DNA of 64,000 bases from Sphingomonas sp. HF-S4 (GCF_032911445.1 NZ_JAWJEJ010000001.1:2604001-2668000), one strand, 5' to 3'; numbered from the stretch's first letter, positions 17,501 to 25,907 are shown. The notes: generated by a model from the letters alone, not told the origin. Numbers and translations: made by a program.

Positions 17501-19612
17501 GTTTCGGCCGCGGCACTGGAGGCGGCGGCGGCGGAAAATCAGACGCTGCATTACAATAATTTCCAGGAAGTGGTGCTCGCCTCGGCTCCCGCCGGGTTGA
17601 ACGGCAAGCTGCCTTACTACATCGCCTATAACTGGCGCGCAGGAGAGGATCCGTTCCTGCCCTTGTTCATCTGGTGGGAGACGGATTACCGCCTGTCGAA
17701 GGCGTTCCAGCCCGACACCGAAACCTACCCCAGCGATTTCCTCAGTCAGTTCCAGCTCGGCCAGTACGAGGTCGAGCTGCAACCGCAGGCCGCAGCGATG
17801 AGCAACTTCACCCCTGGCGGCACCACGGCGAACTCCTTCACCTTCCGCGGGCTGATTCCGTTGTCCTCGGCCTCAACGACCAGCCTGTGCAGCCAGATTC
17901 AGAGCTATTGCCTCACCTATCTCGCCTACGATCCGGGCGGTGGGCCGCCGGTACAGGGTGCGCCGGATTTTGCCGAGAAGCAGAATTTCTACAATGCCTA
18001 TCAAGACTACCGCACCCGTAACATCCTGAGCCAGGGGCTGAGCGGCTTCAATGCAGGGTTGGTACAGCGCGCGCAGGAACTGCAGATCCCCATCAACATC
18101 CCCGCGACCTGGACCGGCGAGGACCAACGCAATTTTGCGCTCTCGGACTTCTGGCCGACTTCCTTTCTGCACAACCAGTCGGCCGGCTGGCCGGTAACCT
18201 GGAGCGATGAGGGGCCGAACTTCAATGCCTATCAGCCGGGGGCAAGCCGGGTATTTTTCAACCCACTGCGCGCCGGCTTCATGCAGATGACGCAGATCAC
18301 GCTGGTGGACGCCTTCGGTCGCTTCGTCGATCTGCCCACGCCGAACCCGGCCCAGACCCCGGCCAGCTTCATCTCCGAGAACATGACGGCGGCCCAGCCG
18401 GCGCCGGATACGCATTACACGTATCTCGCCCCCCGACTGGTGCAGCCCTCGCGTCTGAATTTCGACTGGGTCGCGGCTGCTACACGCAGCGGCATCGGCA
18501 GTTTCACCGAGCCCGGCAGCCTGCCGGCGGCGTCGCCCATCTGCGGCTGGCTGTGGCCCAATCACCTCGATGATTCGCTGATGCTGTACGACGGCACAGG
18601 CCGACCCATGGGCTCGCTTCGTACCCGGGGGACGGTGCTGCACTGGTTCCCGGTGCCGGGAGAGACCACAGTGCCCGGGGCGGACAATCGCAGCGAGATG
18701 CTCGCCTATTTCGCCTCGAATGTGGTCAATCCGGTCTTCCAGGATTTCGTTTCAGATTTCCTCTACACCGACGACAGCCCCGCCACCGACACGAAATTCC
18801 AGTCCTTTCTGGAGGTTCTGCGCAAGTCGCAGCAATTCATCGTCACTGCAGCGATGCAGCAGGACCAGGCGCTCGGCGTGCTCATCGGCCAGCCCCTGGT
18901 TATCGTCCAGGCTGAAATAGGCCTCGAACAGCAGGGCACGCCCTATGTCGGGCTCAACGCGCAGACGTACCCGCAATGGAATGAATACGGTCCTAGCTTC
19001 ACCGTCACTGCGGATGCCTACATCCCGTATGATTTCGGCAATTTCAACCAGGCCGGTCTGTCGGCGGTGGACGTTCCGGTACGTGTCGGCATGGCAGAAA
19101 TTCAGCGCAAATCCGGCGACAAAATTCCTTATTTCGACGATGGCGTAGCCGGCTACTTCCTCGATGGCACCTGGCAGACGCTGTATACGCCGGTGGCCAT
19201 GGCGGACACTCCCGGCATCACCTCGGTTGCGGTGGCGGGTAACGACCCATTGATACTCACCCCGAACGGCACAGCGCGCATGCTGACAATGGTGCTGGAT
19301 CCGCGCGCGACCGCACACGCCACCACCGGAATTCTGCCGGTCAAGGCCCTGGCCATCCCGCCCGAGCAATTCGCCGCAATGCTGGACCGGCTTGAAATCA
19401 CTTTCCTAACCGCGCCGCTGCTTGTGGCGAACAACCCGCCCGCTATGCCGCTACCGGCGGAAAATGGGTTCGGGTGGTCCTGGGTCCAGATCGGCGCCAA
19501 CGGCTCCGAGGAAGCCGTGCTCACCCCGGCACAGGGCGTTACGGCCGCTACCTTCCCGCAAACTCCGCAAATGCTGGTCGATGGCTGGCTCAAACTTCAC
19601 AAGAATATGTAG
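14531..19612 (+). CDS. Giant unknown protein with long helical stretches (1693 aa)
   Basis: The start is ATG 14531, preceded by GAGGGGGA about ten bases upstream; the frame is open to 14351, but that part lies inside the previous gene in another frame. The first ~150 residues hold a distinctive region (EPGIHIHWSLPRAYTRG, then VVPNRWLVIRFL). A coiled-coil-like segment lies near residues 435-470 (LNTTQRALDAKRSQIAARQK). Long Ala/Leu/Gln helices follow at about 560-690 and 750-840. The last 850 residues return to aromatic, Pro-rich mixed sequence. No signal peptide and no catalytic motif recognised. The helix-rich middle between globular ends is loosely reminiscent of toxin or tail-complex architecture, but I see no sequence match that supports it. 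It is 16 bases after the 325-residue gene and 14 before the propeller gene. Confidence 0.72.
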   Translation: MNIIVPIHLEALRVSPSSGQTAKTALYDFTLLGSQPGSAMGDLIASNHFQTAMTKLAVEPGIHIHWSLPRAYTRGVQDEATGQVRYPVVPNRWLVIRFLEDNTKTTDNTAIRLWVLESDAHGSTSENTGSTTKVPWMDDAAALQGLEAHFLGRRIDLQGNWAEPASGIRTTAALGADEVGFLGEMFQATYGYGETFTAYYPNCNSVLGLYDTLDDYFPNPTVGLENNADFTVSYAVMGWVNETSADECNLILNQALAAYQKIIGNKPDFASYLENVFNKNLGWSLSAYDGITDATIPATQGVLSGVLADIEWQIKSPGVGNTSYPSALPSTAGVQVAIGNNTFEAVSVYINAVETGGALASNDDVTSNVEWLLNALQFNQLAKLSAGDVGIGELEQYLHGTAFAATAGGYTWTARQKQDAATPAGQAADNQAILPLYLAKILAQLNTTQRALDAKRSQIAARQKQLFFDWSYHISEIDTNVVTGTGAVSDDVTGNFVVDGLLQLFPALLQAGNFIEAGTPTAPYQPIADPFAVMLPSTFPNEGASELGSYNFNTAANAPAAAFAGMLLQLGTGLDALADGDLTLADGNLAKAATLLQLAATGGANAGSYIASAQVLLSEVKTALQAAQAALAALSTENGLAAQKAQLDAAHTKLAGFIDPTSGVFATALKYTADPGKAPLPPGQSYAGAILKPFGALMSWGSAVGPFPGMKAQMDSFSGQNGQAQNLLDIQAAALYLGFAHFYVHSQYAFKAASAYYLQMAEQEVSNAVAAAAQASQALGAAVTALAGADITALIAGLQTILDTVLPQIDADLTQPTPDVAAALEEIALLLGHSGTANDPNLPAFEATARGANWQAIRQGIADASILVTARLPLAQQAAILNQFLYERISDGYELTTTPADPFALPSEPVMVFAEDADDGLLAPTGRNGAASIVPCRLAGEIVTPASEITYPPVISGLAGALDTGIPELSGTLQALAQESFLLTPELSNVVSAAALEAAAAENQTLHYNNFQEVVLASAPAGLNGKLPYYIAYNWRAGEDPFLPLFIWWETDYRLSKAFQPDTETYPSDFLSQFQLGQYEVELQPQAAAMSNFTPGGTTANSFTFRGLIPLSSASTTSLCSQIQSYCLTYLAYDPGGGPPVQGAPDFAEKQNFYNAYQDYRTRNILSQGLSGFNAGLVQRAQELQIPINIPATWTGEDQRNFALSDFWPTSFLHNQSAGWPVTWSDEGPNFNAYQPGASRVFFNPLRAGFMQMTQITLVDAFGRFVDLPTPNPAQTPASFISENMTAAQPAPDTHYTYLAPRLVQPSRLNFDWVAAATRSGIGSFTEPGSLPAASPICGWLWPNHLDDSLMLYDGTGRPMGSLRTRGTVLHWFPVPGETTVPGADNRSEMLAYFASNVVNPVFQDFVSDFLYTDDSPATDTKFQSFLEVLRKSQQFIVTAAMQQDQALGVLIGQPLVIVQAEIGLEQQGTPYVGLNAQTYPQWNEYGPSFTVTADAYIPYDFGNFNQAGLSAVDVPVRVGMAEIQRKSGDKIPYFDDGVAGYFLDGTWQTLYTPVAMADTPGITSVAVAGNDPLILTPNGTARMLTMVLDPRATAHATTGILPVKALAIPPEQFAAMLDRLEITFLTAPLLVANNPPAMPLPAENGFGWSWVQIGANGSEEAVLTPAQGVTAATFPQTPQMLVDGWLKLHKNM

Positions 19613-19626
19613 TTGGGACCGGACCC

Positions 19627-22089
19627 ATGGCACAGCAATTCACGCTCACACTCACCAATCCCGATCTGACCAGCGCCCCGCTGAACCAGATCTACACCGA
19701 CAAGACCGGCGGCAACCGGCTGGATCTCACGCTGACCAACAACAGCGGCTTTGACACCTCCTTCAGTACCGCGAGCGGCGAGCTTCTGATCAAAATCCCC
19801 GCGAACATCATCGATGCCGACAGTGCGGCCAAGATCACCGTCGCCGCCCCTTGGACCACCGACGGCATCTATACCCCCGCCAACGATCCGATCCCCGGCG
19901 ATAAGGGGGCATTCTACGTGGTGAAGCTCGCCGCCCCTGACGGCGCGGGCGTAACTTTCGATGACGGGACCAGCGTAAAAATTTCGCTCGCCGGCATTGT
20001 CCCGAACGCCAAGGGTAATGCCACGGTGGTTGCGACCTATAATTTCGCGGATCTCGGCATCGGGATGCAGTCCAGCGCGCAGCTCGCTGTCATCGGTATG
20101 CCGAGCCCTGGCAACCTGCCATTGATCGGCGACGGCAATGCGCTCGCCCTAACCCTAAAAGTCAACGACGGTCCCGCGACCAATGGCATTGTCGTCACCG
20201 CGAGCCCGGTCACCGCCGAAAATGCGGCCGAGAACATCGTACAGATCCTGTTCGATTTTCAGGACCAGACCAAGCCTGGCGACAGCACGCTGGGCAAGCT
20301 GGTCAATGGATGGGACCCTCTCCACCCGCCGACCTTTCAGATCCAGTTTCCCTTCTTTGCCGGATCCAGCAAATTCGCGGCGCCATATGATCTCACCGAT
20401 GCATATCGCCAGGGCGATCCCAACTACAACACATACACATCAGGCTGGAACATCGGCCTGTCGCTGAGCAAAACCGACCCCAACACGCTGCAGAATGACT
20501 GGTGGGTCATCACTCCCCCCGACCCGAAGGCGGACTCGCCGATCTGGCAGGTGAGGCCGACGGCGCAGAATAAATATCTCTTCACCGGCACCACCATCGG
20601 ACCGAATGCGCCGGGGCCGTTCCTCAATCTCTATTTCTCGCACATCTACACGGATTTGCAGTTCGACGAGAATAACAACCAGACGATATTGTACATGGAG
20701 TCCACGGATTTCCCGGGCTTCAACGATCGTGTCATGCAGCTCCCCCTGTTCAAGGTGCATTCTGTCAGCATCACGGATTTCTACGGCAGCATCAAAACCC
20801 AGGGCGGCATTACCACCCTCGCGCTGAACTGGCATACCGATGCCGATCACTGCCTGCTTTCGGGCGACGCCACACAGCAAGACGCCAACAGCGTGGGCGC
20901 TTATAAACGCACCATCAACCTCACCAACCCGCTGGCCTCCAGCTACACGCTCACCGCCATCGGCAACGGCGGTACCTCGCAGCTACAACGCACGATCTAC
21001 GTCAGATGGATTCAGGGGGCGCTGACCTCGTCGACCACTTTCAACGTGCCGTCGGCGATCGAAATCTCGCCGGACGGAAAGACGATTTATGTTGTCGGCA
21101 ATGGCAGCGTGAATGCGCTCGACAGCCAGACGCTCAATACCACCGTAACGCCGCTGACTGTGCCGGACGGCACGGTGCCGGGACAGAATGCGACGATTGC
21201 CAACATGGTGCCCAGCCCTGACGGCAGCCGGATTTATCTCGCCGATATACCCTTTGCCGGCGGTGGCGAGCTGCGCGCCTATACCTCCACCTTCCAGCCA
21301 CTCCCCAATATATCGGTGGCCCAGCCTGGCAGCAACGGCTCGCCGGACCTTTACCCGATGGCGATCAGCGCCGACGGCACCCAGCTGGTCATCTCCATGC
21401 CGTTCGCCAATAATGCCAATGGACCCTCGATCCTGGGCTACAATACGGCAAACCTGAACCTGACGGCGGGATCGCCCTATAAGAACCAGAATTTGCGCGG
21501 CGTCGGCCTCGCGGTCTCGAACGGTTATGTTTTCTATCCCGACAAGAACGGGTTGGGCGTGCTCGACCGCACGACTTTATCCCCCATTGCCGGCAGCCCG
21601 GTGTCGCTGAAATCCACCGATCAGCTGGCCTATGCGCCGGGCCCGCTCGCGGTCTCGCCCGACGGAAACTTCGTCGCGACACTCGCACTCGGCGTGCTCG
21701 CCAACAGACGCGTCTTCGTGCTCTGCACGGTCGATGTCTCTGATCCCGCGAACATGAAACTTGCCAGGCGTGTCGAGGTCACCGTCGGGTTTTCCAACGC
21801 ACCGCCAGCGCCGTCCACCGGCATGGCTTACTCCACCGACGGCCAGTATCTGTTCGTTTTCGGCATGGATTATTCCAAAACCCCGCCGGACACTGCCAGC
21901 ACGATCTTCAATGTGTACAATTCCAGCACGCTGGAAGAGCTGGACTGGTCGCCGATCCCGGTGACGGCATTCTATGGCGACATCGTGATGGCGCCCGACG
22001 GTAGCCGCTTCTACGTCAGCACCTATGATACTGGTACGGGCACCACCGGCCAGGTGATGACGATCGTCCCGGTGCTGCCTAGTTCATGA
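19627..22089 (+). CDS. Unknown beta protein with C-terminal YVTN-type beta-propeller
   Basis: 820 residues from ATG 19627, in frame with a longer opening at 19474 that overlaps the previous gene. The start is 14 bases after that gene's stop. Residues 1-460 are beta-rich and unrecognised (it opens FTLTLTNPDLTSAPLNQIY; GVTFDDGTSVKISL lies near 120). From about 475 repeated blades of propeller type appear: SPDGKTIYVVGNGSVNALD, SPDGSRIYLADIP, SADGTQLVISMPF, SPDGNFVATLALG, STDGQYLFVFGMD and APDGSRFYVSTYDTG. These match YVTN/lactonase-like propellers, which serve mainly as binding scaffolds. No signal peptide. Its last 6 bases overlap the 3' end of the convergent kinase gene. Last gene of the operon. 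Confidence 0.75.
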   Translation: MAQQFTLTLTNPDLTSAPLNQIYTDKTGGNRLDLTLTNNSGFDTSFSTASGELLIKIPANIIDADSAAKITVAAPWTTDGIYTPANDPIPGDKGAFYVVKLAAPDGAGVTFDDGTSVKISLAGIVPNAKGNATVVATYNFADLGIGMQSSAQLAVIGMPSPGNLPLIGDGNALALTLKVNDGPATNGIVVTASPVTAENAAENIVQILFDFQDQTKPGDSTLGKLVNGWDPLHPPTFQIQFPFFAGSSKFAAPYDLTDAYRQGDPNYNTYTSGWNIGLSLSKTDPNTLQNDWWVITPPDPKADSPIWQVRPTAQNKYLFTGTTIGPNAPGPFLNLYFSHIYTDLQFDENNNQTILYMESTDFPGFNDRVMQLPLFKVHSVSITDFYGSIKTQGGITTLALNWHTDADHCLLSGDATQQDANSVGAYKRTINLTNPLASSYTLTAIGNGGTSQLQRTIYVRWIQGALTSSTTFNVPSAIEISPDGKTIYVVGNGSVNALDSQTLNTTVTPLTVPDGTVPGQNATIANMVPSPDGSRIYLADIPFAGGGELRAYTSTFQPLPNISVAQPGSNGSPDLYPMAISADGTQLVISMPFANNANGPSILGYNTANLNLTAGSPYKNQNLRGVGLAVSNGYVFYPDKNGLGVLDRTTLSPIAGSPVSLKSTDQLAYAPGPLAVSPDGNFVATLALGVLANRRVFVLCTVDVSDPANMKLARRVEVTVGFSNAPPAPSTGMAYSTDGQYLFVFGMDYSKTPPDTASTIFNVYNSSTLEELDWSPIPVTAFYGDIVMAPDGSRFYVSTYDTGTGTTGQVMTIVPVLPSS

Positions 22090-22971
22090 GGCGGCGCCGA
22101 ACACCAGATGGCTGAGACGGTCAGGATCCGTCTCCGCCAGCGTGACGAGGTGTGTATACCAATCCCGCTTCAGCGGCTCGTCCGAACGACTCTGCACGCC
22201 CGCCACGAGCTCCACCCAGCGCAGAAACATTTCGGGCTCGAAGCAGCCAATCTTGCGGTAGCTGGCGAGGTAGGTGCTGCAGAATCTGGCCATCAGGGCT
22301 TTTTCGCCCTCATTCGTGAGCGGCGAGCGATGCACGAAGAAGCTTAGCTTGACCCAGGTTTTGGCGACGTCGCCCAAAGGGTCTCCGCGATACGCGCTCT
22401 GCCAGTCGATGACATAACCGCGCTCGGCATCCATGAGCGTGTTGCGCGGATTGAAATCGCCATGACACAGCCGATCGGCATCCGGCATCGCCGCGACCTC
22501 CGCCATCAGGCGGCGGCGCCTGGGACTTTCCAGATGCTCCTGCAAGGCGAGGATGGAGTTGAAACACTGGACCTGGGTGGGCAGCACGGCGAACCCTGGC
22601 ACATCGTGGATATCGGCGTGCAGACGCGCGAAGTCCTGCGCCATCTGATCGATCTCGCTCATGCGCGCGTATAACGCATCCTTGAGCGGCAAGGCCTCGA
22701 TCCAGCGATAGCGCAGGCCCCAGCGCGCGCCCAGTTGCACCGCATCGACCAGTTCAGCGCAGGCCAGCCTAGTGCCCTGCAAATGCTTGAGCACGCTATA
22801 TTCGTAATGCGCGGTATCGATCCCGAACCGCGCATCATAGAGTTTCAGGGCGATACCGTCGGCATCGGTAAAAACTTCGGCCGAATAGCCCCGGTCGCGG
22901 AAGCGGTAACGCGCAAGGTTCCTAAGACGCGTCGGCTTGAGCAACTGCAGAGTGTAGGGGTCCGGGGGCAT
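22084..22971 (-). CDS. Aminoglycoside-phosphotransferase-like kinase
   Basis: 295 residues from ATG 22971; RBS weak. The fold is supported by the Brenner-type catalytic loop LCHGDFNPRNTL (about residues 168-179, with the catalytic Asp and the Asn), followed by YVIDWQSAYRGDPLGD, whose Asp is the metal ligand. The N-terminal lobe has EVFTDADGIALKLYD with the likely ATP-contacting Lys. Members of this superfamily phosphorylate aminoglycosides, choline, homoserine or peptides; the substrate cannot be read from sequence. Class V lanthipeptide systems use an APH-like kinase as one half of their dehydratase, so the position next to a LanM-type dehydratase operon is suggestive but may be chance. It converges on the propeller gene with a 6-base overlap. 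Confidence 0.8.
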   Translation of the reverse strand: MPPDPYTLQLLKPTRLRNLARYRFRDRGYSAEVFTDADGIALKLYDARFGIDTAHYEYSVLKHLQGTRLACAELVDAVQLGARWGLRYRWIEALPLKDALYARMSEIDQMAQDFARLHADIHDVPGFAVLPTQVQCFNSILALQEHLESPRRRRLMAEVAAMPDADRLCHGDFNPRNTLMDAERGYVIDWQSAYRGDPLGDVAKTWVKLSFFVHRSPLTNEGEKALMARFCSTYLASYRKIGCFEPEMFLRWVELVAGVQSRSDEPLKRDWYTHLVTLAETDPDRLSHLVFGAAS

Positions 22972-23228
22972 GACGGGTTATGCCAGTCTCAGCCGATCGC
23001 GTTGTTTCTCTTTCGGATAAAAATATAACCCGCGCGCGGGAACCGGCTCGCAGGCTTGCATGGGGATCCGGGGGTCAATCGGTACTATCCCTATAGCCAC
23101 AGAACATCCCCCTTACACTTCATGTCAGCGATCGATTTTCACACGGCGCCGCCGTACGCACTCGCAGACCAGACGCAGCCAATCCAGCCGTCAGAGTAAT
23201 TCTCGTTGCGGGATCCACCAAACCATTT
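22972..23228. other. Intergenic region, no gene seen
   Basis: This holds the promoter side of the kinase gene. A GC-palindrome (CCCGCGCGCGGG, about 23029-23040) and an A/T-rich patch (TCGGATAAAAATATAACC) lie within 60 bases upstream of the kinase start. Nothing else is recognised. Confidence 0.4.
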
Positions 23229-23229
23229 T

Positions 23230-23690
23230 CACCAGCCTCGCCTTCGGACGATAATAGCGCCATCGTCACCAGCCTGGGTCGGGTCGGCGATTGCAGCTTG
23301 CCCTACGGGCGACTGCATGAGTTCGTGCAGGTCGTAATAGTGGCGCGAGATACGGTTGCCGCCGCCCTTGAGCACGCCCTTCAGCTCGTACCAGCGGCGC
23401 AGACAGTGCAGGATGACGACCTTATCCCAGAAGGTTCGCTCGGCATTCACGATCGTCACGCCCGGGATTTCGAGGTCGAGACCCCGACGCATCCTCTTCG
23501 AGATAGGGGCGGATCGAATGGACCGCGTTCGGATCGAGCGCCGACTTGGCACCGGATTCGATCTTCACCACTTGGGGATATAGGCATCGGCTTCGGTCGC
23601 CGTGGGACAGCGGACCAGCAACGTCTGCTTGTCCTTATCGTTGGGGACTATCTTTAGCAGACCTTCCGAGATGCCATTGCGCGCGCGGCT
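23230..23690 (-). pseudogene. Frameshifted remnant of an AbiEii-type nucleotidyltransferase toxin
   Basis: Reading down the minus strand, the middle and C-terminal part of an AbiEii/AbiGii-like protein is spread over three frames. First comes NGISEGLLKIVPNDK (from about 23680) up to DAYIPK. Then, after a one-base loss near 23570-23575, the frame carrying VVKIESGAKSALDP to LEEDASG. After a one-base gain in a C run near 23482-23486 comes GLDLEIPGVTIVNAERTFWDK through RISRHYYDLHEL. NAERTFWDK and SRHYYDL are typical of the family. The N-terminal GS-x10-D nucleotidyltransferase motif and the C-terminal end are missing, and no intact AbiEi antitoxin is adjacent. AbiE is a type IV toxin-antitoxin system. 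The two shifts compensate each other, so decay or a base-calling error in G/C runs are both possible, though the missing ends favour decay. Confidence 0.7.
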
Positions 23691-23741
23691 TTACCAAGGC
23701 AACGCGCCGTATGATCTGCCTTTTGAGGTCTGGGGCGGCCA

Positions 23742-23815
23742 TGTCCGAAATTTGCCTACATATTTCGGACAGTCCGAAAATTCCCTGTCTGAAAAGCAAC
23801 AACAAATTTCGGACA
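23742..23815. repeat. Clustered inverted repeats of TGTCCGAAAT
   Basis: A perfect 10-base inverted repeat, TGTCCGAAAT at 23742-23751 and ATTTCGGACA at 23762-23771, is separated by a 10-base spacer. It is followed immediately by GTCCGAAA (23772-23779), a degenerate TGTCTGAAAA (23786-23795) and another ATTTCGGACA (23806-23815). Five related half-sites in 74 bases look like an operator or a recombinase/partition-type binding array rather than a terminator. They lie upstream of the AbiEii remnant on its strand. The cognate protein is unknown. Confidence 0.6.
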
Positions 23816-24010
23816 GAGGTCCTGCAGTTTCCTTGAAGCTCGGCACTGTAGCCGATCATTGGCGCCACCTGCCCCGTCGAACGTGCGATATCCGTGCGTC
23901 TCAAGCCCGCGTCGATCTTACACCGTCGGGAGAACATTCTCACGGCAGCGCAAGATCGAAATTGTCTACTTGGCGACTTTGCGAACGGTATCGATGGCGA
24001 GCGGCGCCGT

Positions 24011-24895
24011 TTAGCCGGCGGCGAGCTCGGCGCGCACAGCGAGGCGAATGGCATCCGCGAGGTGCGGAGTCCCCAAACGGTGGAGCATCCGGGCCCTGTG
24101 AATCTCTACAGTCCGCACGCTGATGCCGAGCTGATACGCGATCCGCTTGTGCGGCTCGCCTGCGACGAGGCCGTTAAGCACCTCCCGCTCGCGCGGGGTC
24201 AGGTCGGCAATCTTTCGTGCCGCCTCAACGACGCTCCGATATGGTCCAGAAGCTCCCTTCTGTCGTCGTTCGAGCGCTGCGAACAGGCCGCGCGATAGTT
24301 CGGACTGGAGTAGCTCGAGCCGTTCGCTGACCCGCTCATGCGCTTTCGCCTCGGCCGCCAGGGTCTCACTCGCTTCTTCCAATTGGCTGTTACGCATCTC
24401 GATGATGAGGCCGAGCCCCTGCTCGATCATCTTTCGCTCGGTGATGTCGAGCGCCACGCCAAGGAACGATACTGGCTTGCCGTTCTCGAAGCAGGTCTCG
24501 CCGCGCGTTGCGACCCAGCGCTCGACCCCCTCGCCGCCAACAACCCGATACTCGACATCGTATGCACCGTCGCCCGTCGGGTCATAGGCCCGATGGACCG
24601 CCGTCTCGACCCGCGGTCGATCCTCAGGATGAATGCCATCGATCCAGACCTGATAGGTTATCGGGATATCGTCGGCCAAGCCCCACAGTCCGCGGATCCG
24701 GTCATCCCAGGTCAGGCGACTTTCACCGTTGACGAACTCGATCGAGTATAGCCCCAGGCCCACGAGCTCGACCGCCGCGTTCAGCCTCGCAGCGCAGGTG
24801 CTCGAATGGCTGGGCGACCGCGGATTTAGCGAGGAGGACCGCGAGGCCGTCGGCCAGCGCCTGCTACTGGTCCGCGCGCTGCGTCGCTTCTCCAA
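24011..24895 (-). CDS. PAS-domain LuxR-type regulator, probably 5'-truncated
   Basis: The recognisable protein begins near base 24784 with LNAAVELVGLGLYSIEF, the opening of a PAS domain, and continues with EDRPRVETAVHRA and FLGVALDITERK (PAS/PAC end). Then come a coiled-coil linker and a C-terminal LuxR/FixJ helix-turn-helix (LTPREREVLNGLVAGEPHKR, then VRTVEIHRARML). The frame stays open to ATG 24895, but those first ~37 residues are basic, serine-rich and unlike a regulator. The same bases start the helicase fragment on the other strand. I infer that the true N-terminal part was lost in a rearrangement near 24780. As it stands it could be a cytoplasmic sensor-regulator with DNA-binding ability, or a non-functional remnant. 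No receiver domain with phospho-acceptor Asp is visible. Confidence 0.65.
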   Translation of the reverse strand: MEKRRSARTSSRRWPTASRSSSLNPRSPSHSSTCAARLNAAVELVGLGLYSIEFVNGESRLTWDDRIRGLWGLADDIPITYQVWIDGIHPEDRPRVETAVHRAYDPTGDGAYDVEYRVVGGEGVERWVATRGETCFENGKPVSFLGVALDITERKMIEQGLGLIIEMRNSQLEEASETLAAEAKAHERVSERLELLQSELSRGLFAALERRQKGASGPYRSVVEAARKIADLTPREREVLNGLVAGEPHKRIAYQLGISVRTVEIHRARMLHRLGTPHLADAIRLAVRAELAAG

Positions 24896-25907
24896 CCCCG
24901 TCCGTTCGTTCGTTCGCGGCGTGCCCGCACGCTACGTGCGCTTCCGGCGCGCTCGTCGGAGCGAGGAGAAGTGGTACACCGAGGCGGGTAGCGGCAGGCT
25001 CGCCAACGACTTCGAGATCGACGTCATCCTCCTGGCGATCCTTCGCTCGGCCAGCGTCCTCCTGGCGGACCAGCGCATCAACCGGGTTATCGATGAACCA
25101 GCCTATTCGGCATTGGGTTCGATCGTCGGCGCGCAGCGGAACCAGATTCTCGTGGACGAAGCCACGGACTTCTCGCCCGTGCAGCTAGGCTGCATGCGAT
25201 TGCTCGCTTCGCACTCGACGAATTCGTTCTTCGCGTGCGGCGACTTCGATCAACGCATCACGCCGTGGGGCAGCAAGCGTCGGTCCGACCTCGAATGGGT
25301 CAGCCCGGGCATCGAGATCCGGCCCGTATCGATCTCCTACCGGCAGAGCCGCCAGCTGTTCGATTTCGGGCGGGCACTTGCGGCGCTGTTCGAGACGCAG
25401 GGTGACGTCGAGCTCCCAGACGAGACCACAAACGACGCGGTCGAACCGATCCTGGTGACCGGCACGCCCGACCTCGACGATGTCGCCCGTTGGCTTACTG
25501 CCCGGATCGGCGAGATCGAGGACCATATGAAGGGCGAAGCGCTACCGACCGTCGCAGTGCTCGTGCACGAGGAGGCCGTCGTGCGCCCGATGACCGATGC
25601 CTTGAATCGTGCGTTCGCCGAGACAAACCTTCGTGCGATCGCATGCGTGGACGGGCGGATCATCGGCAGCGACGACGAGATTCGCGTCTTCGACGTGCAG
25701 CACATCAAGGGGTTGGAATTCGAAGCCGTGTTCTTCGTGGGCGTCGACAAGCTGGCGGCGGCGAAGCCGTTGCTGTTCGACAAGTATCTCTACGTGGGTG
25801 CCACGCGCGCCGCGACCTATCTCGGCATCACGTGCGAGCAGGACCTTCCGGCCAGATTGAGCGGGTTGGCGGCGGACTTCGCGTCGAACTGGAGCGAGCG
25901 CACCTAG
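24729..25907 (+). pseudogene. UvrD/Rep-like superfamily I helicase, N-terminal half missing
   Basis: 392 residues are open, of which about residue 20 onward (base ~24787) looks native. Helicase motifs appear in order: ILVDEATDFSPVQ (Walker B/motif II), FFACGDFDQRIT (motif III), SYRQSRQLFDFG (motif IV), VFDVQHIKGLEFEAVFFV (motif V) and LYVGATRAATYLGITCE (motif VI). The Walker A P-loop and the rest of domain 1A, normally about 200 or more residues earlier, are absent, so ATP binding should fail. The 5' edge coincides with the 5' edge of the PAS-LuxR gene on the opposite strand, pointing to a deletion or recombination junction. Family members unwind DNA in repair or in phage defence. I treat it as a fragment. 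Confidence 0.7.

Noticed and set aside
14531..19612. Assignment of the 1693-residue protein as a Tc toxin A subunit
   Set aside because: Only a vague resemblance in helix content. No neuraminidase-like or VRP1-type motif and no TcB/TcC partner with RHS repeats is present.
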